64,000 nucleotides of DNA. Origin: DATAQC01 sp051005135 (GTDB lineage Bacteria; Actinomycetota; Acidimicrobiia; Acidimicrobiales; AC-14). This document shows positions 17,742 through 26,116 of this stretch, in pieces. The translations under genes and the position numbers were made by a program. How positions within the stretch are numbered: position 1 is the first letter of the stretch; the number at the start of each line of letters is the position of its first letter. Under the pieces are notes generated by a model, which ran no database searches, was not told where the DNA came from, and saw nothing but the letters and a program-made list of their open reading frames with translations. The stretch spans positions 1 through 64,000 of the forward strand of contig JBPCJQ010000031.1 of the NCBI GenBank assembly GCA_051005135.1. The letters run 5' to 3'.

Positions 17742-18548
17742 ATGCTGCTGGACGGAAAACGCATCGTCATCACCGGGGTGCTGTCGGAGGCGTCCATCGC
17801 CTTCACGGTGGCCCGCCTGGCCCAGGAACAGGGAGCCGAGATCGTGCTCACCTCGTTCGGGCGGGCCATGAGCCTCACCCAACGGTCGGCCCGGCGCCTC
17901 CCTGTGGAGCCCGAGATCATCGAGCTCGACGTCACCGACCCCGTTCAGCTGCAGGCCCTCACCGATGTCCTACGAGCCCGGTGGGGGAGGGTCGACGGTG
18001 TCCTGCACGCGGTGGCGTTCGCCCCTGAGACATGCCTGGGTGGCAACTTCCTCGAGGCCGGCTGGGAAGACGTGGCCACCACCTTCCAGGTTTCGACCTA
18101 CTCGCTCAAGGCCTTGGCGGCGGCCGTCCTGCCCCTCATGGAGCTCGGGGGCGGCTCCATCGTGGCCCTAGACTTCGATGCGCGCCAGGCCTGGCCGGCA
18201 TATGACTGGATGGGCGTGGCCAAGGCGGCCCTGGAGTCGACGGCCCGCTACCTGGCCCGCGACCTCGGGCGTCACCACATCCGGGTCAACCTGGTCTCGG
18301 CCGGCCCGCTACGTACGGTCGCGGCGCGCGGCATCACCGGGTTCGACCAGATCGAGAGCACCTGGGAGGGACGGGCTCCCCTTGGTTGGGACACCCGCGA
18401 CGCTGTTCCCGTGGCCCGGGCTTGCGTCGCCCTGCTCTCCGACTGGTTCCCAGCCACCACGGGTGAGCTCCTCCACGTCGACGGCGGCTTCCATGCCCTG
18501 GCCGCCCCCGTCCCCCTTGAACCGCCCGCGGCTGGTCAGCGCACCTGA
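17742..18548 (+). CDS. fabI: Enoyl-ACP reductase, InhA-like
   Basis: Final reduction step of elongation. The 268-residue protein has the enoyl-reductase glycine motif variant ITGVLSEASIAF, close to InhA, AFAPE, and the catalytic Tyr-x6-Lys in YDWMGVAK; the end reads LLHVDGGFHAL. ATG 17742 comes 11 bases after the carboxyltransferase stop with a GAGGAA ribosome-binding site. It closes the cluster and its last 13 bases overlap the convergent deacetylase gene. Confidence 0.92.
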   Translation: MLLDGKRIVITGVLSEASIAFTVARLAQEQGAEIVLTSFGRAMSLTQRSARRLPVEPEIIELDVTDPVQLQALTDVLRARWGRVDGVLHAVAFAPETCLGGNFLEAGWEDVATTFQVSTYSLKALAAAVLPLMELGGGSIVALDFDARQAWPAYDWMGVAKAALESTARYLARDLGRHHIRVNLVSAGPLRTVAARGITGFDQIESTWEGRAPLGWDTRDAVPVARACVALLSDWFPATTGELLHVDGGFHALAAPVPLEPPAAGQRT

Positions 18549-19255
18549 AGATGGGATCCCAGACGCTGAGCCTGCAAGCCCTGGGCGGCAAAGACGTCGG
18601 CCAGGGCGGGCAGGCATCCCAGGGCCGAGCGCCACGCACCGGGCGCCGATGTGCAGTCGGAGTCGTGGAGCAGCACGGTTCCACCTGGCCTCAGGCCGCG
18701 AGTGACATCAGCCGCCACGCTGTCGGCCGTGGCCCGAGCCCGCCAGTCCCGGCCCCAGGTGGTCCACAGCACGGGCCGCAGCTCCAACTGGCGGGCGGCG
18801 ACCACGCTCCCGACCGAGAGAACCCCGTAGGGAGGACGGAACCAGGTGGGGCGCACGCCGGTGGCTTCCAGCACGGTGGCCGTGGCCCGCTCCAGGTCGG
18901 CTCCTACGTCGGCGGGCGATCGCCAGCCATGGGACCGGTGGGAGTCGCCATGCACGGCGACCTCGTGGCCGGCGGCGGCGACCGAAGCGGCCAGGCCGGG
19001 TGATCGGCGCACCATCCGCCCCAGCATGAAGAAGGTGGCCTTCCAGCCGAGGTCGTCGAGAGCGTCGAGGAAGGCGGGGGTCGATGCGGGGTCAGGGCCG
19101 TCGTCGAAGGTGAGGCCCACGCTGGGTCCACAACCGATGCCCGCCAGCCCCGGGAACCATCGACGCCGCAGTGGGCCGAGGCTGGTTACGGCGGGAGCGG
19201 CGTTGACGGCCAGAGTCGCCGCGGTGGTCGCCGCGACCGTGGTGGTGACTCTCAA
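18536..19255 (-). CDS. NodB-family polysaccharide deacetylase
   Basis: A 239-residue enzyme with an N-terminal hydrophobic export or anchor segment (about 3-25). All five NodB motifs are visible: TFDDGPDP (about 49-56), HGDSHRSH, RPPYG, WTTWGRDW and LLHDS, so it should be an active metal-dependent deacetylase of peptidoglycan or surface glycan outside the membrane. The TTG start at 19253-19255 overlaps the upstream glycosyltransferase stop as TTGA. Co-translation with a glycosyltransferase whose C-terminus looks like a dead deacetylase suggests a joint envelope-glycan function. Confidence 0.85.
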   Translation of the reverse strand: MRVTTTVAATTAATLAVNAAPAVTSLGPLRRRWFPGLAGIGCGPSVGLTFDDGPDPASTPAFLDALDDLGWKATFFMLGRMVRRSPGLAASVAAAGHEVAVHGDSHRSHGWRSPADVGADLERATATVLEATGVRPTWFRPPYGVLSVGSVVAARQLELRPVLWTTWGRDWRARATADSVAADVTRGLRPGGTVLLHDSDCTSAPGAWRSALGCLPALADVFAAQGLQAQRLGSHLQVR

Positions 19256-21009
19256 CGAAGATCGGCGAAGGCGGCGACGCCGAGGTGGCCGGCCGCCAGG
19301 GCGGGACGGAGGTCGTCGAGGGTGCGGGCGACGGTGGCGGCGTCGAGGAAGCGGGCGTCGAGGACGTAGATGCGACCGCTGAGGAGGTGGCCGGGGACGT
19401 CGTCGGGTGCCAACCGGGTGGGGGTGGCGATGATCCGCTGGTGAGCCAGGCGGGCCGAGGCGAGGTCGAAGCCGTCGACCCGGCGGCCGGGGACGAAGAC
19501 GCGACAAGGCTGCCCGTTGGCCGATCGGATCGAGTGGCAGGATCGCAGCAGGTCGGCCCTGGCCCGCGACCACGGGCGGCGGTTGGCGTGGCCCCAGCCG
19601 CCGTTGGCCACGTCGACGCCGGCATCGCTGAGCCGGCGCACGGCAGCGGGCTCGGCGGCAGCCAAGGTGCCGTCGACGATGGCGGTGGCGCCCGCACCGG
19701 CCAGGTGTGAGGCCAGAGTCGGGTCGGCCAGGGCCGCGGGCCCCAGCCGCACGCCCACGTAGACCTCCTGGGCGTGGTGTTCGGGCCGGGCCACCCCGAT
19801 GCCATGGGCGGCGGCGGCCTCCACACCGACGGTGAAGGCCGACCAGATGGCGACCAGCGATATTGCGACGGCGGCGATCCGCTGGCGGCGGGGCGACCAG
19901 CGTGGGACAGGTGCAACCGCCACGTCGGGTGCGGGCCGCGCCAGCTGGGCCACGTCTTCCGCCGCGTCTCCGCTGAACATGGCCTTGCCTGCGGCCACCT
20001 GGGCCCGGCCAGCGAGAGTGGTGACCCGGTCGAGGGCGGGAAGAAGATCCTCTGGGCTTCGGGCATAGGCTGCCACCCCCGCCCTCTCCATCTCGTCACC
20101 GTTCTCCCTGCCGTGGCCGGGGATGGGCAGATAGGTCACCACCGGCAGGCCGACTGCGAACGACTCCATGCAGGTCAGGCCGCCGGCGTTCTGCACGATG
20201 GCGTCGGATGCCGCCATGAGGGCCGGCATCTGGTCGGTCCAACCGAGGGCTTGCCCCCCAGGCCTCGCCGCGAGCGAGGCCCGCAGGTCCTCGTTGCGCC
20301 CGCACATGGCGATAGGGGTGTAGCGACCCGAAGCGGCAAGGGTGTCGAAGGTGCGGTCGATCTCGCCAACTCCCCACGACCCCGCCACGACCAACACGGC
20401 TTTGTCGTCTGGGTCCAGGCCCAGCTCGGCCCGGGCTCGCTGGCGGTCGGGCGGCTCGGCCCTGAAGGCGTCGGCCACCATAGGGCCCGGGGCACGGGCG
20501 GGGCGGCCGGTGCGGCGGGTGGCGACAGCGGCGGGATTGGAGTGGACGCACAGGGTCAGGTCGACCCCCGGGTGTACCCACAGGGGGTGGACGGCGAAGT
20601 CGGTGACGAAGGTGACCGTGGGCACGTGGATGCGCCCCCGGCGCCGGAGCCGCCCGAGGACGAGCGATGCCAGGGGATAGGTGGTGACGACCACGTCGGG
20701 CTCGAACTCGGCGATCCAGCGCAGGTGCTGGCGGCCGGCGAGGAACGACACGAAGGCGGCAAGGGGCCGGCACAGGAAGGGCAGGATCGTCCAGATCCGG
20801 TAGGTGGCCTCGTAGGACCAAGGTGCACGCCTCAGCTGCACCTCATAGCTGGAACGGGTCAGGGGGCCGATGCCCATAGGGGGGGCATCGAGGAAGTCGA
20901 CCATGCGCGCCTCGTGGCCCCGTGCCTGGAGCCGGCGCACCAGCTCCCTCGCCGCGCCGTCATGGCCCTCGCCCATACTGGCCGAGATGACCAGAACCCT
21001 TCCTCCCAT
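19252..21009 (-). CDS. MGDG-synthase/MurG-type glycosyltransferase with a membrane-anchored C-terminal domain
   Basis: A 585-residue two-part protein. Residues 1-370 match the MGDG-synthase/glycosyltransferase-28 type: SASMGEGHDGAAREL at the N-terminus, then VVVAGSWG-like and QNAGGLTCMESFAVGLPVV donor-binding motifs. One transmembrane helix follows (about 385-403), then about 170 residues resembling a NodB barrel whose metal ligands and HxxxH are missing (VANGGWGH stands there). The ATG at 21007-21009 gives the normal family N-terminus. Family members add sugars to diacylglycerol or lipid II; the substrate here is unknown. It is translationally coupled to the active deacetylase downstream. 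Confidence 0.75.
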   Translation of the reverse strand: MGGRVLVISASMGEGHDGAARELVRRLQARGHEARMVDFLDAPPMGIGPLTRSSYEVQLRRAPWSYEATYRIWTILPFLCRPLAAFVSFLAGRQHLRWIAEFEPDVVVTTYPLASLVLGRLRRRGRIHVPTVTFVTDFAVHPLWVHPGVDLTLCVHSNPAAVATRRTGRPARAPGPMVADAFRAEPPDRQRARAELGLDPDDKAVLVVAGSWGVGEIDRTFDTLAASGRYTPIAMCGRNEDLRASLAARPGGQALGWTDQMPALMAASDAIVQNAGGLTCMESFAVGLPVVTYLPIPGHGRENGDEMERAGVAAYARSPEDLLPALDRVTTLAGRAQVAAGKAMFSGDAAEDVAQLARPAPDVAVAPVPRWSPRRQRIAAVAISLVAIWSAFTVGVEAAAAHGIGVARPEHHAQEVYVGVRLGPAALADPTLASHLAGAGATAIVDGTLAAAEPAAVRRLSDAGVDVANGGWGHANRRPWSRARADLLRSCHSIRSANGQPCRVFVPGRRVDGFDLASARLAHQRIIATPTRLAPDDVPGHLLSGRIYVLDARFLDAATVARTLDDLRPALAAGHLGVAAFADLR

Positions 21010-21061
21010 GGCGGTGGCCACGCTACTAGGCGCCAGGGCGCGACGCGGGTAGCTGTGTGTG

Positions 21062-21144
21062 TGCCCGGAGCGGGATTCGAACCCGCACGCCCTTTCGGAC
21101 AAAGGATTTTGAGTCCTCCGCGTCTACCGTTCCGCCATCCGGGC
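21062..21144 (-). tRNA. tRNA-Leu (CAA)
   Basis: An 83-nt class II tRNA. Acceptor GCCCGGA pairs with TCCGGGC; anticodon stem GAGGA/TCCTT encloses loop CTCAAAA, giving anticodon CAA; a variable arm precedes the GGTTCGAATCC T-arm. It lies between the glycosyltransferase gene and the hypothetical gene at 21170. Confidence 0.95.
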
Positions 21145-21169
21145 CTATCCTGAGGCTACAGCGGCCAGC

Positions 21170-21730
21170 TCACACGCCCCAGGCGGAGGCCTCGGACAGC
21201 AGGTAGCGGCTGACGGCGAGGCAGCGGTCGAGGACGTCGCAGAGAAGCTCCTCGCCGGCGAGGACCCGGCCCAGCGACACCTGCTGGCGCGCCACCACGG
21301 TGAGGCTGCGCTCGGGGGCGTCGGTGACGGAGCCGAACGAGTCGATGGCCGAGACCTCGAGGGGCAGCTCCGGACCTCCGACGCCGGCCAGGTCGGTGGC
21401 CAGGAGCAGGAGGTCGGGGCCCTTGGGCAGAGGTGGCAGAGCCCAGGTGAAGATGAGGGGGAAGTGGAAGTCGTCACCGGGGTCCTCGTCCTCGGGGAGG
21501 TCGGCGACCACGTCCTCGAAGGCGAGCAGCACCCGGGGCTCCACCTCGAGCGCCAGGTGCAGGTCGAGGGGCCCTCCGCACCCTTCCTCGGGGTGCAGGT
21601 CGACCTCCCAAACCTGGCGCAGGGAGTAGGTCTCCACGAAGTGGCGCTCGTCGTGGACGTGGAAGCCGTGGTCGACGGCGTGGTCTTTGAGCTCGGCCAC
21701 GTAGCCGGCCACGTCGATGGCGGCCAACAC
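21170..21730 (-). CDS. Conserved-looking hypothetical protein, 186 residues
   Basis: Starts at GTG 21728-21730. The sequence is acidic and soluble, with no signal peptide and no transmembrane segment. It alternates strand-like segments (VWEVDLHPEEG, LDLHLALEVEP, PLIFTWALPPL) with an acidic loop (LPEDEDPGDDF) and ends in a likely helix. I do not recognise the family. Normal actinobacterial codon use and its standalone position between tRNA-Leu and the divergent IMPase gene argue that it is a real gene. Confidence 0.55.
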   Translation of the reverse strand: MLAAIDVAGYVAELKDHAVDHGFHVHDERHFVETYSLRQVWEVDLHPEEGCGGPLDLHLALEVEPRVLLAFEDVVADLPEDEDPGDDFHFPLIFTWALPPLPKGPDLLLLATDLAGVGGPELPLEVSAIDSFGSVTDAPERSLTVVARQQVSLGRVLAGEELLCDVLDRCLAVSRYLLSEASAWGV

Positions 21731-21798
21731 CTACCTCCTCGGACGGGGACCCCACCCGAGCGTAGGCCAGCATCGCCGGCAGTAGGGTCGGAGGGGCG

Positions 21799-22545
21799 AT
21801 GACCGGCGACGAGATGCTCGAGGTCCTGGACGCCGCCGCCACCGCCGTACGCCAGGCCCTCGATGGCCTGGCCGACTGGGGCTTGGCCGGAACCCGGCCG
21901 GGCCAGTACCGCAGTGACCTGGTGGCCGATGCCGCCGCGCTAGAGGTACTCCACGGTGCGGGCCTGGGAGTGCTCAGCGAGGAGAGCGGCCTGACCGAGG
22001 AGGGCCGTGACGTGCTGGTGGTGCTCGACCCCGTCGACGGCTCGACCAACGCCTCCCGCGGCTTGCCGTGGTTCGCCTCCAGCCTGTGCGCTCTCGACGC
22101 CGACGGCCCGCTGGCCTCGGTGGTGGTCAACCAGGCCACCGACGAGCACTTCTCCGCGGTGCGGGGACGTGGTGCCTGCCGCAACGGTGACCTCACCGGG
22201 CCGACGACGTGCCGTTCGCTGTCAGATGCCCTGGTGGGCCTCAACGGCATCCCCGGGACCCACCTCGGGTGGCGCCAGGCCCGAGCCCTGGGGGCGGTGG
22301 CTCTGGACCTCTGTGCCGTGGCGTGCGGCCACCTCGACGCCTACGTCGACTGCAGCCGTAGCGCCCATGGCCCCTGGGACTACCTGGGTGCCCTGCTGGT
22401 GTGCCGGGAGGCAGGGGCCCTGGTCGTCGACGCCGAGGGGCGTGAGCTGGTGAGCTCTGATCCTCGCACTCGCCGCTCGCCGGTTGCCGCGGCCACCAGC
22501 GAGCTCCTGGCCCAGGCGGCGGCGGCCCGCAACCGCTTGCCGTGA
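21799..22545 (+). CDS. Inositol monophosphatase-family phosphatase
   Basis: A 248-residue Mg2+-dependent phosphatase. Metal-site motifs are present in order: SEESG (glutamate ligand), LDPVDGSTNASRG (the DPxDGT/S core) and GPWDYLGA near the C-terminus (second aspartate motif). Relatives dephosphorylate inositol-1-phosphate, histidinol-phosphate or PAP; which applies here cannot be told. ATG 21799 follows a GGAGG site. Its stop overlaps the Nudix start. Confidence 0.85.
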   Translation: MTGDEMLEVLDAAATAVRQALDGLADWGLAGTRPGQYRSDLVADAAALEVLHGAGLGVLSEESGLTEEGRDVLVVLDPVDGSTNASRGLPWFASSLCALDADGPLASVVVNQATDEHFSAVRGRGACRNGDLTGPTTCRSLSDALVGLNGIPGTHLGWRQARALGAVALDLCAVACGHLDAYVDCSRSAHGPWDYLGALLVCREAGALVVDAEGRELVSSDPRTRRSPVAAATSELLAQAAAARNRLP

Positions 22546-23006
22546 GCCGGCGCTTCACGACGCTCCTCCTCGTCGGGTTCGGACGGCTGCCATGGCCCCT
22601 TCGTCTGGCCCTGGTGCGGGCGTTCACCCCGTCTTTCCGGGTGGGGGCCATGTGCCTGGTGGAACGCGACGACGGCGCGGTGCTCCTGGTTCGCCACTCC
22701 TACCGGCGGGGATGGGGACTGCCAGGTGGCCTGCTGCAGCGGGGCGAGGAGCCTTTGGCGGCCGCTTCCCGGGAGGCGATGGAGGAGCTGGGCCTCACTC
22801 TGGAGCTGGACGAGCAGCCCAAGATCGTCGTGGACGCTGCCAATCGCCGGGTGGACGTCATCTACCGGGCACCCATGCCCGGCGGCGGGGAGTCTCCGGT
22901 GCCTCGATCACCCGAGATCCTCGAAGCCCGCTGGTTCCCCGTCGACGGGCTCCCCCGGCTCGGCGAGGAGGCGGCCAGCGCCCTGGCCCAGCTGCGGCGG
23001 GGCTAG
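22542..23006 (+). CDS. Nudix hydrolase
   Basis: A 154-residue protein with a full Nudix box, GGLLQRGEEPLAAASREAME then ELGL, in the WGLPGG context. It hydrolyses nucleoside-diphosphate-linked substrates in the family; the specific substrate is unknown. A hydrophobic, basic N-terminus (about 1-40) may be a membrane-associating helix. GTG 22542 overlaps the phosphatase stop (GTGA), so the two are co-translated. Confidence 0.85.
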   Translation: MSRRFTTLLLVGFGRLPWPLRLALVRAFTPSFRVGAMCLVERDDGAVLLVRHSYRRGWGLPGGLLQRGEEPLAAASREAMEELGLTLELDEQPKIVVDAANRRVDVIYRAPMPGGGESPVPRSPEILEARWFPVDGLPRLGEEAASALAQLRRG

Positions 23007-23018
23007 CGTCGAATCCCA

Positions 23019-23092
23019 GGGCGCTTAGCTCAGCTGGCTAGAGCACTGCCCTTACAAGGCAGGGGTCGGGGGTTCGAGTCCCTCAGCGCCCA
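23019..23092 (+). tRNA. tRNA-Val (TAC)
   Basis: A 74-nt tRNA with acceptor GGGCGCT/AGCGCCC, D-arm, anticodon stem CTGCC/GGCAG with loop CTTACAA (anticodon TAC) and T-arm GGTTCGAGTCC. CCA is not encoded. It begins 12 bases after the Nudix stop. Confidence 0.96.
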
Positions 23093-23231
23093 CCCTGTGC
23101 TGGTATCGACCCCGCCAATGTGACCTTGGCCGGTTGGGGGCGTAATGTCGTCCACAGAGGCCTACGGTGACGGATACTTCAAACGAGTCAGGTCCCCCGG
23201 CAAGAAGCCCGGGCCGATGACAGGAGGAAAC

Positions 23232-23408
23232 ATGGCGTACAAGTTCGCCTGAAGGGATCAAGACCACGCCTGCCGTTGGCAGGGAAGCGGAGCAACCGAA
23301 GAAGAGCTCATGTCCAAGGTGGCAGACCATGTCAGGAAGAAGCACAAGGTGCAGATTCCGACCGACACCATCGTCAATTTCGTGAGATCGAAGGCCCGCC
23401 AGACCTAG
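23232..23408 (+). CDS. DUF1059 small protein with in-frame TGA at the conserved cysteine: candidate selenoprotein
   Basis: An AGGAGG site sits six bases before ATG 23232. The frame reads MAYKFA, then TGA (23250-23252), then RDQDHACRWQG and about 40 more residues to TAG 23406-23408. Without the TGA this is a standard 58-residue DUF1059 protein: YxFxCRD, second Cys-Trp, TEEELMSKVADHV helix and KKHKV. The TGA falls exactly on the family's first conserved cysteine. Nothing else is damaged. Selenocysteine insertion would restore U-x6-C. A hairpin after the TGA fits bacterial SECIS rules. Alternatives are a nonsense mutation, a sequencing error, or a 33-residue product from ATG 23310. No function is known for DUF1059. 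Confidence 0.65.
23269..23283 (+). promoter_or_regulatory. SECIS-like hairpin downstream of the TGA codon
   Basis: CCTGCC (23269-23274) and GGCAGG (23278-23283) pair perfectly around the loop GTT. The stem is 6 bp, the loop is 3 nt with G first, and the loop begins 22 nt after the TGA. The published bSECIS rules ask for a 4-16 bp stem, 3-14 nt loop with G in the first two positions, and 16-37 nt spacing; all are met. Six-bp hairpins are not rare at high GC, so this is support, not proof. Confidence 0.5.
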
Positions 23409-23423
23409 GTTTCGGCGCGCGAG

Positions 23424-23457
23424 GCCAGGAGCCATCGCCGAAGCGGTGGCTCCTGGC
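23424..23457. terminator. Bidirectional terminator hairpin
   Basis: GCCAGGAGCCA (23424-23434) pairs exactly with TGGCTCCTGGC (23447-23457); the stem extends inward by a few pairs to a GAA-containing loop. It separates the DUF1059 gene from the convergent zinc-ribbon gene. Confidence 0.75.
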
Positions 23458-23467
23458 TGCACGACCT

Positions 23468-23614
23468 TCAGTCGCGGCGGGTCCCGCAGGTGCAGTTGTC
23501 GGTGGCCATGTTGCAGCCATCGCAGGCCACCCGGCCCTCGTGGTTGTCGATGTGCACGCCCTTCCCGCACAGGGCACACGAGCTCTGGCCCAACAGTTCT
23601 GTGATCTTGGTCAT
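23468..23614 (-). CDS. Small zinc-ribbon protein
   Basis: A 48-residue protein from ATG 23612-23614 with a GAGGAG site. It carries seven cysteines including CALC, CDGC and CTC, plus His residues in GVHIDNHEGR. The spacing is that of a zinc ribbon, in which two knuckles bind one zinc ion. The N-terminal MTKITELLGQ helix lies outside the ribbon. No specific function is recognised. It ends at the shared terminator with the DUF1059 gene. Confidence 0.65.
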   Translation of the reverse strand: MTKITELLGQSSCALCGKGVHIDNHEGRVACDGCNMATDNCTCGTRRD

Positions 23615-23771
23615 GGTCTCCTCGTTCTGGCGCGGCACCGCTACAGCCCACAGTCTACGCGGGCTCGCCGGCTCTCTCCCCCACCGCTTGTCGGCGGCGG
23701 CGCGGTACCCTGGTGGTCTAGCAGCGGACACCGGGAGGGACGCCGCAGCAGCCGCAGCAGTAGGGGAAGAC

Positions 23772-23960
23772 ATGCCCAGGACCATCATCCGCTGTCCCGA
23801 GTGCTACACACGGGTGGTCGCCGAGCCCGACGACGACGCCCAAACCACTCTGTGGTTGCACGGCCTGTCGGGACGATGCCGAGCGAAGCAGACTTCCAAG
23901 ACAGAACGGCCCCGCCGCAAGGAACGGCTGGAGGCCATGCTGGGCGAGGAGTGGGGCTAG
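23772..23960 (+). CDS. Small basic protein with CxxC
   Basis: A 62-residue protein from ATG 23772, after an AGGGGAAG site. The N-terminus holds one CPEC knuckle with a later Cys (GRCRAK), and the C-terminal half is strongly charged (KTERPRRKERL) and probably helical. The amino-terminal PRTIIRCPECYTRVV segment resembles half a zinc ribbon. No known function. It lies 27 bases upstream of the PBP gene and may share its transcript. Confidence 0.5.
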   Translation: MPRTIIRCPECYTRVVAEPDDDAQTTLWLHGLSGRCRAKQTSKTERPRRKERLEAMLGEEWG

Positions 23961-23987
23961 GCCTCCGAGAAGTATCCTCGACCCACC

Positions 23988-26111
23988 TTGCGTCTACTTG
24001 CCCGCTTCTTCGTGTGTGTGGTGCTGGCGGGGTTGGGTGTGGCCGCGGCCACGGTGTTGGTGGTCAAGCAGGCAAGCCGTGTCTTCGGGGCCGGGATCGC
24101 CGGCACCGAGGGCGACCCCCTCTCCCTGAGCCCTCTGGCCGCCCGGTCAGTGGTCTACGCCCGCGACGGCTCGGTCCTGGCCACCTTCCACGAGGAGGAG
24201 AACCGGGTGCCCGTGCCCCTGGCCAAGGTGCCGCCCCATGTGGTGCGTGCCGTCCTCGATGCCGAGGACGATCGCTTCTACGACCACGGCGCCATCGACT
24301 TGCGGGCTCTCACCAGGGCCATGGTGGTCAACGTGCAGTCGGGTGCGATCACCGAAGGTGGGTCCACGATCACCCAGCAGCTCGTCAAGATCTCCTTGCT
24401 CAACTCCCAGCAGAAGGCCGACCGTAAGATCAAGGAGGCGGTCCTCGCCCTCCGTCTCGAGTCGACCATGACCAAGGACCAGATCCTCGAGCGCTACATC
24501 AACGCCGTCTACTTGGGCAACCACGCCTACGGCCTGGAGGCGGCAGCGGAGACCTACTTCGGTAAAGACGTCAGCCAGCTCGACATGGGCCAGGGCATCC
24601 TGCTGGCCAGTCTCATCCGCGATCCCGTCGGTTCGGATCCGTGGGCCCAGCCAGATGCGGCGAGAAGGCGGCGCGACCTGGTCACCGACCGCATGGTGGC
24701 GCTCGGCCATCTCACGCCCTCCGAGGGTGACGCCATCAAGGGTCAGCCCATGCCAACCACCCCGCCCGGCCAGCCCGCCAAGGGCAGCGACTACTTCACC
24801 GAACGGGTGAAGCAGCAGCTCCTGGCCGACACCCGCCTGGGCGCGACGCCGGCCGAGCGTTTTGCCGCCGTGTTCAAGGGCGGGTTGGCGATCCACACGA
24901 CCCTCGACCCTGCCGATCAGCTCCATGCCGAGAAGTCGGTCGCCGACCAGCTCCCCGACTCGGGAGGCCAGTTCCAGGCCGCCCTAGTCTCCATCGACCC
25001 CACCTCAGGCGCGGTACGTGCGCTGGTGGGCGGCTCCGACTTCGGCAGCGCCAAGTTCGATCTCGCCGTCCAGGGAGGCAAGCAGGCAGGTTCGTCCTTC
25101 AAGGCCTTCACCCTCATGGCCGCCCTGGAGGCTGGATATTCACCTAACGACACGGTCAACGGCGCCTCGCCGTGCCCTATCCCCGATCCCGGCAGTGTCG
25201 AGGGTGTCTGGTCGCCCGCCAACGTCGAGGGGGAGGCGCCCGGTGTCCTCACCATCACCGACGCCACCGTGCTTTCCATCAACTGCGCCTACGCGCGCCT
25301 GGTGAGCCAGATCGGGCCGGCCAAGGTGATGGAGGTGGCCAAGCGGATGGGCATCACCTCGCCGCTTCAGCCCTACCTGTCGATCACCCTCGGCACCTTC
25401 CCGGTGTCACCGCTGGAGATGGCCAGCGCCTATGCCACCCTGGCCGCCGACGGCGTGCGCCACACCCCGTACTTCGTGGACCAGGTCGACGATTCCCGCG
25501 GCAAGGTCGTCTTCAAGGCCGAGCCGAAGGGTGAGCAGGTGGTGTCGGCCCAGAACGCAAGGGTCGAGAGCCAGATCCTCACTCAGGTGGTGCAACGCGG
25601 CACCGGGAGGGCGGCAGCCGTGCCGGCCTGGACGGTGGCAGGCAAGACGGGCACGACCGACGAGAACCGGAACGCCTGGTTCGTCGGGTACACGCCGGTA
25701 CTCACCACGGCCGTGTGGATGGGATCACCGGGCGGTGACGTTCCCATGCGCAACGTCGGGGGGATCACAGTGTTCGGCGGCACCTACCCGGCTCGCATCT
25801 GGCAGGAGTACATGGCGGCGGCCCTAGCCGGCATCGGCCCCGTCGACCTCCCCAGTCCCGATCCGGTGGGCGGCTCCCAGTACCGCTCGACCCCCAGCGA
25901 TCAGCCGCCACCGGGACGACGGTGGGTAGTGTCGTCTCCCGTCGCCCAGCCGCCTTCGGGGCCGACGCCGGCGCCGGTGCCGCCGACGCCTCAGACCGTG
26001 CCCCCCCTTCCCGTGCCCCAGCCCAGCGTGCCACCCGTGCGCACCATCCCCCCCAGGCCGGTCATCACCTACCCGGTGATCCGCCCCCCGATCACGGTGC
26101 CCCGACGCTGA
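23988..26111 (+). CDS. Class A penicillin-binding protein (glycosyltransferase and transpeptidase)
   Basis: A bifunctional peptidoglycan synthase of 707 residues starting at TTG 23988. An N-terminal membrane anchor (about 3-25) precedes the GT51 domain with AEDDRFYDHGAID, EGGSTITQQLVK and YINAVYLGN. The transpeptidase has the nucleophile in GSSFK (about residue 370), SIN of the SxN motif and KTGTT. The last 80 residues are a Pro-rich low-complexity tail. It polymerises and cross-links cell wall outside the membrane. A second class A PBP is encoded at 49910-52204. Confidence 0.93.
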   Translation: MRLLARFFVCVVLAGLGVAAATVLVVKQASRVFGAGIAGTEGDPLSLSPLAARSVVYARDGSVLATFHEEENRVPVPLAKVPPHVVRAVLDAEDDRFYDHGAIDLRALTRAMVVNVQSGAITEGGSTITQQLVKISLLNSQQKADRKIKEAVLALRLESTMTKDQILERYINAVYLGNHAYGLEAAAETYFGKDVSQLDMGQGILLASLIRDPVGSDPWAQPDAARRRRDLVTDRMVALGHLTPSEGDAIKGQPMPTTPPGQPAKGSDYFTERVKQQLLADTRLGATPAERFAAVFKGGLAIHTTLDPADQLHAEKSVADQLPDSGGQFQAALVSIDPTSGAVRALVGGSDFGSAKFDLAVQGGKQAGSSFKAFTLMAALEAGYSPNDTVNGASPCPIPDPGSVEGVWSPANVEGEAPGVLTITDATVLSINCAYARLVSQIGPAKVMEVAKRMGITSPLQPYLSITLGTFPVSPLEMASAYATLAADGVRHTPYFVDQVDDSRGKVVFKAEPKGEQVVSAQNARVESQILTQVVQRGTGRAAAVPAWTVAGKTGTTDENRNAWFVGYTPVLTTAVWMGSPGGDVPMRNVGGITVFGGTYPARIWQEYMAAALAGIGPVDLPSPDPVGGSQYRSTPSDQPPPGRRWVVSSPVAQPPSGPTPAPVPPTPQTVPPLPVPQPSVPPVRTIPPRPVITYPVIRPPITVPRR

Positions 26112-26116
26112 CCGCG

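Noticed and set aside
23052..23651. 199-codon minus frame spanning tRNA-Val and DUF1059
   Set aside because: It crosses a tRNA gene and a strong terminator and has no family signal; the real minus gene is the short zinc ribbon in another frame.
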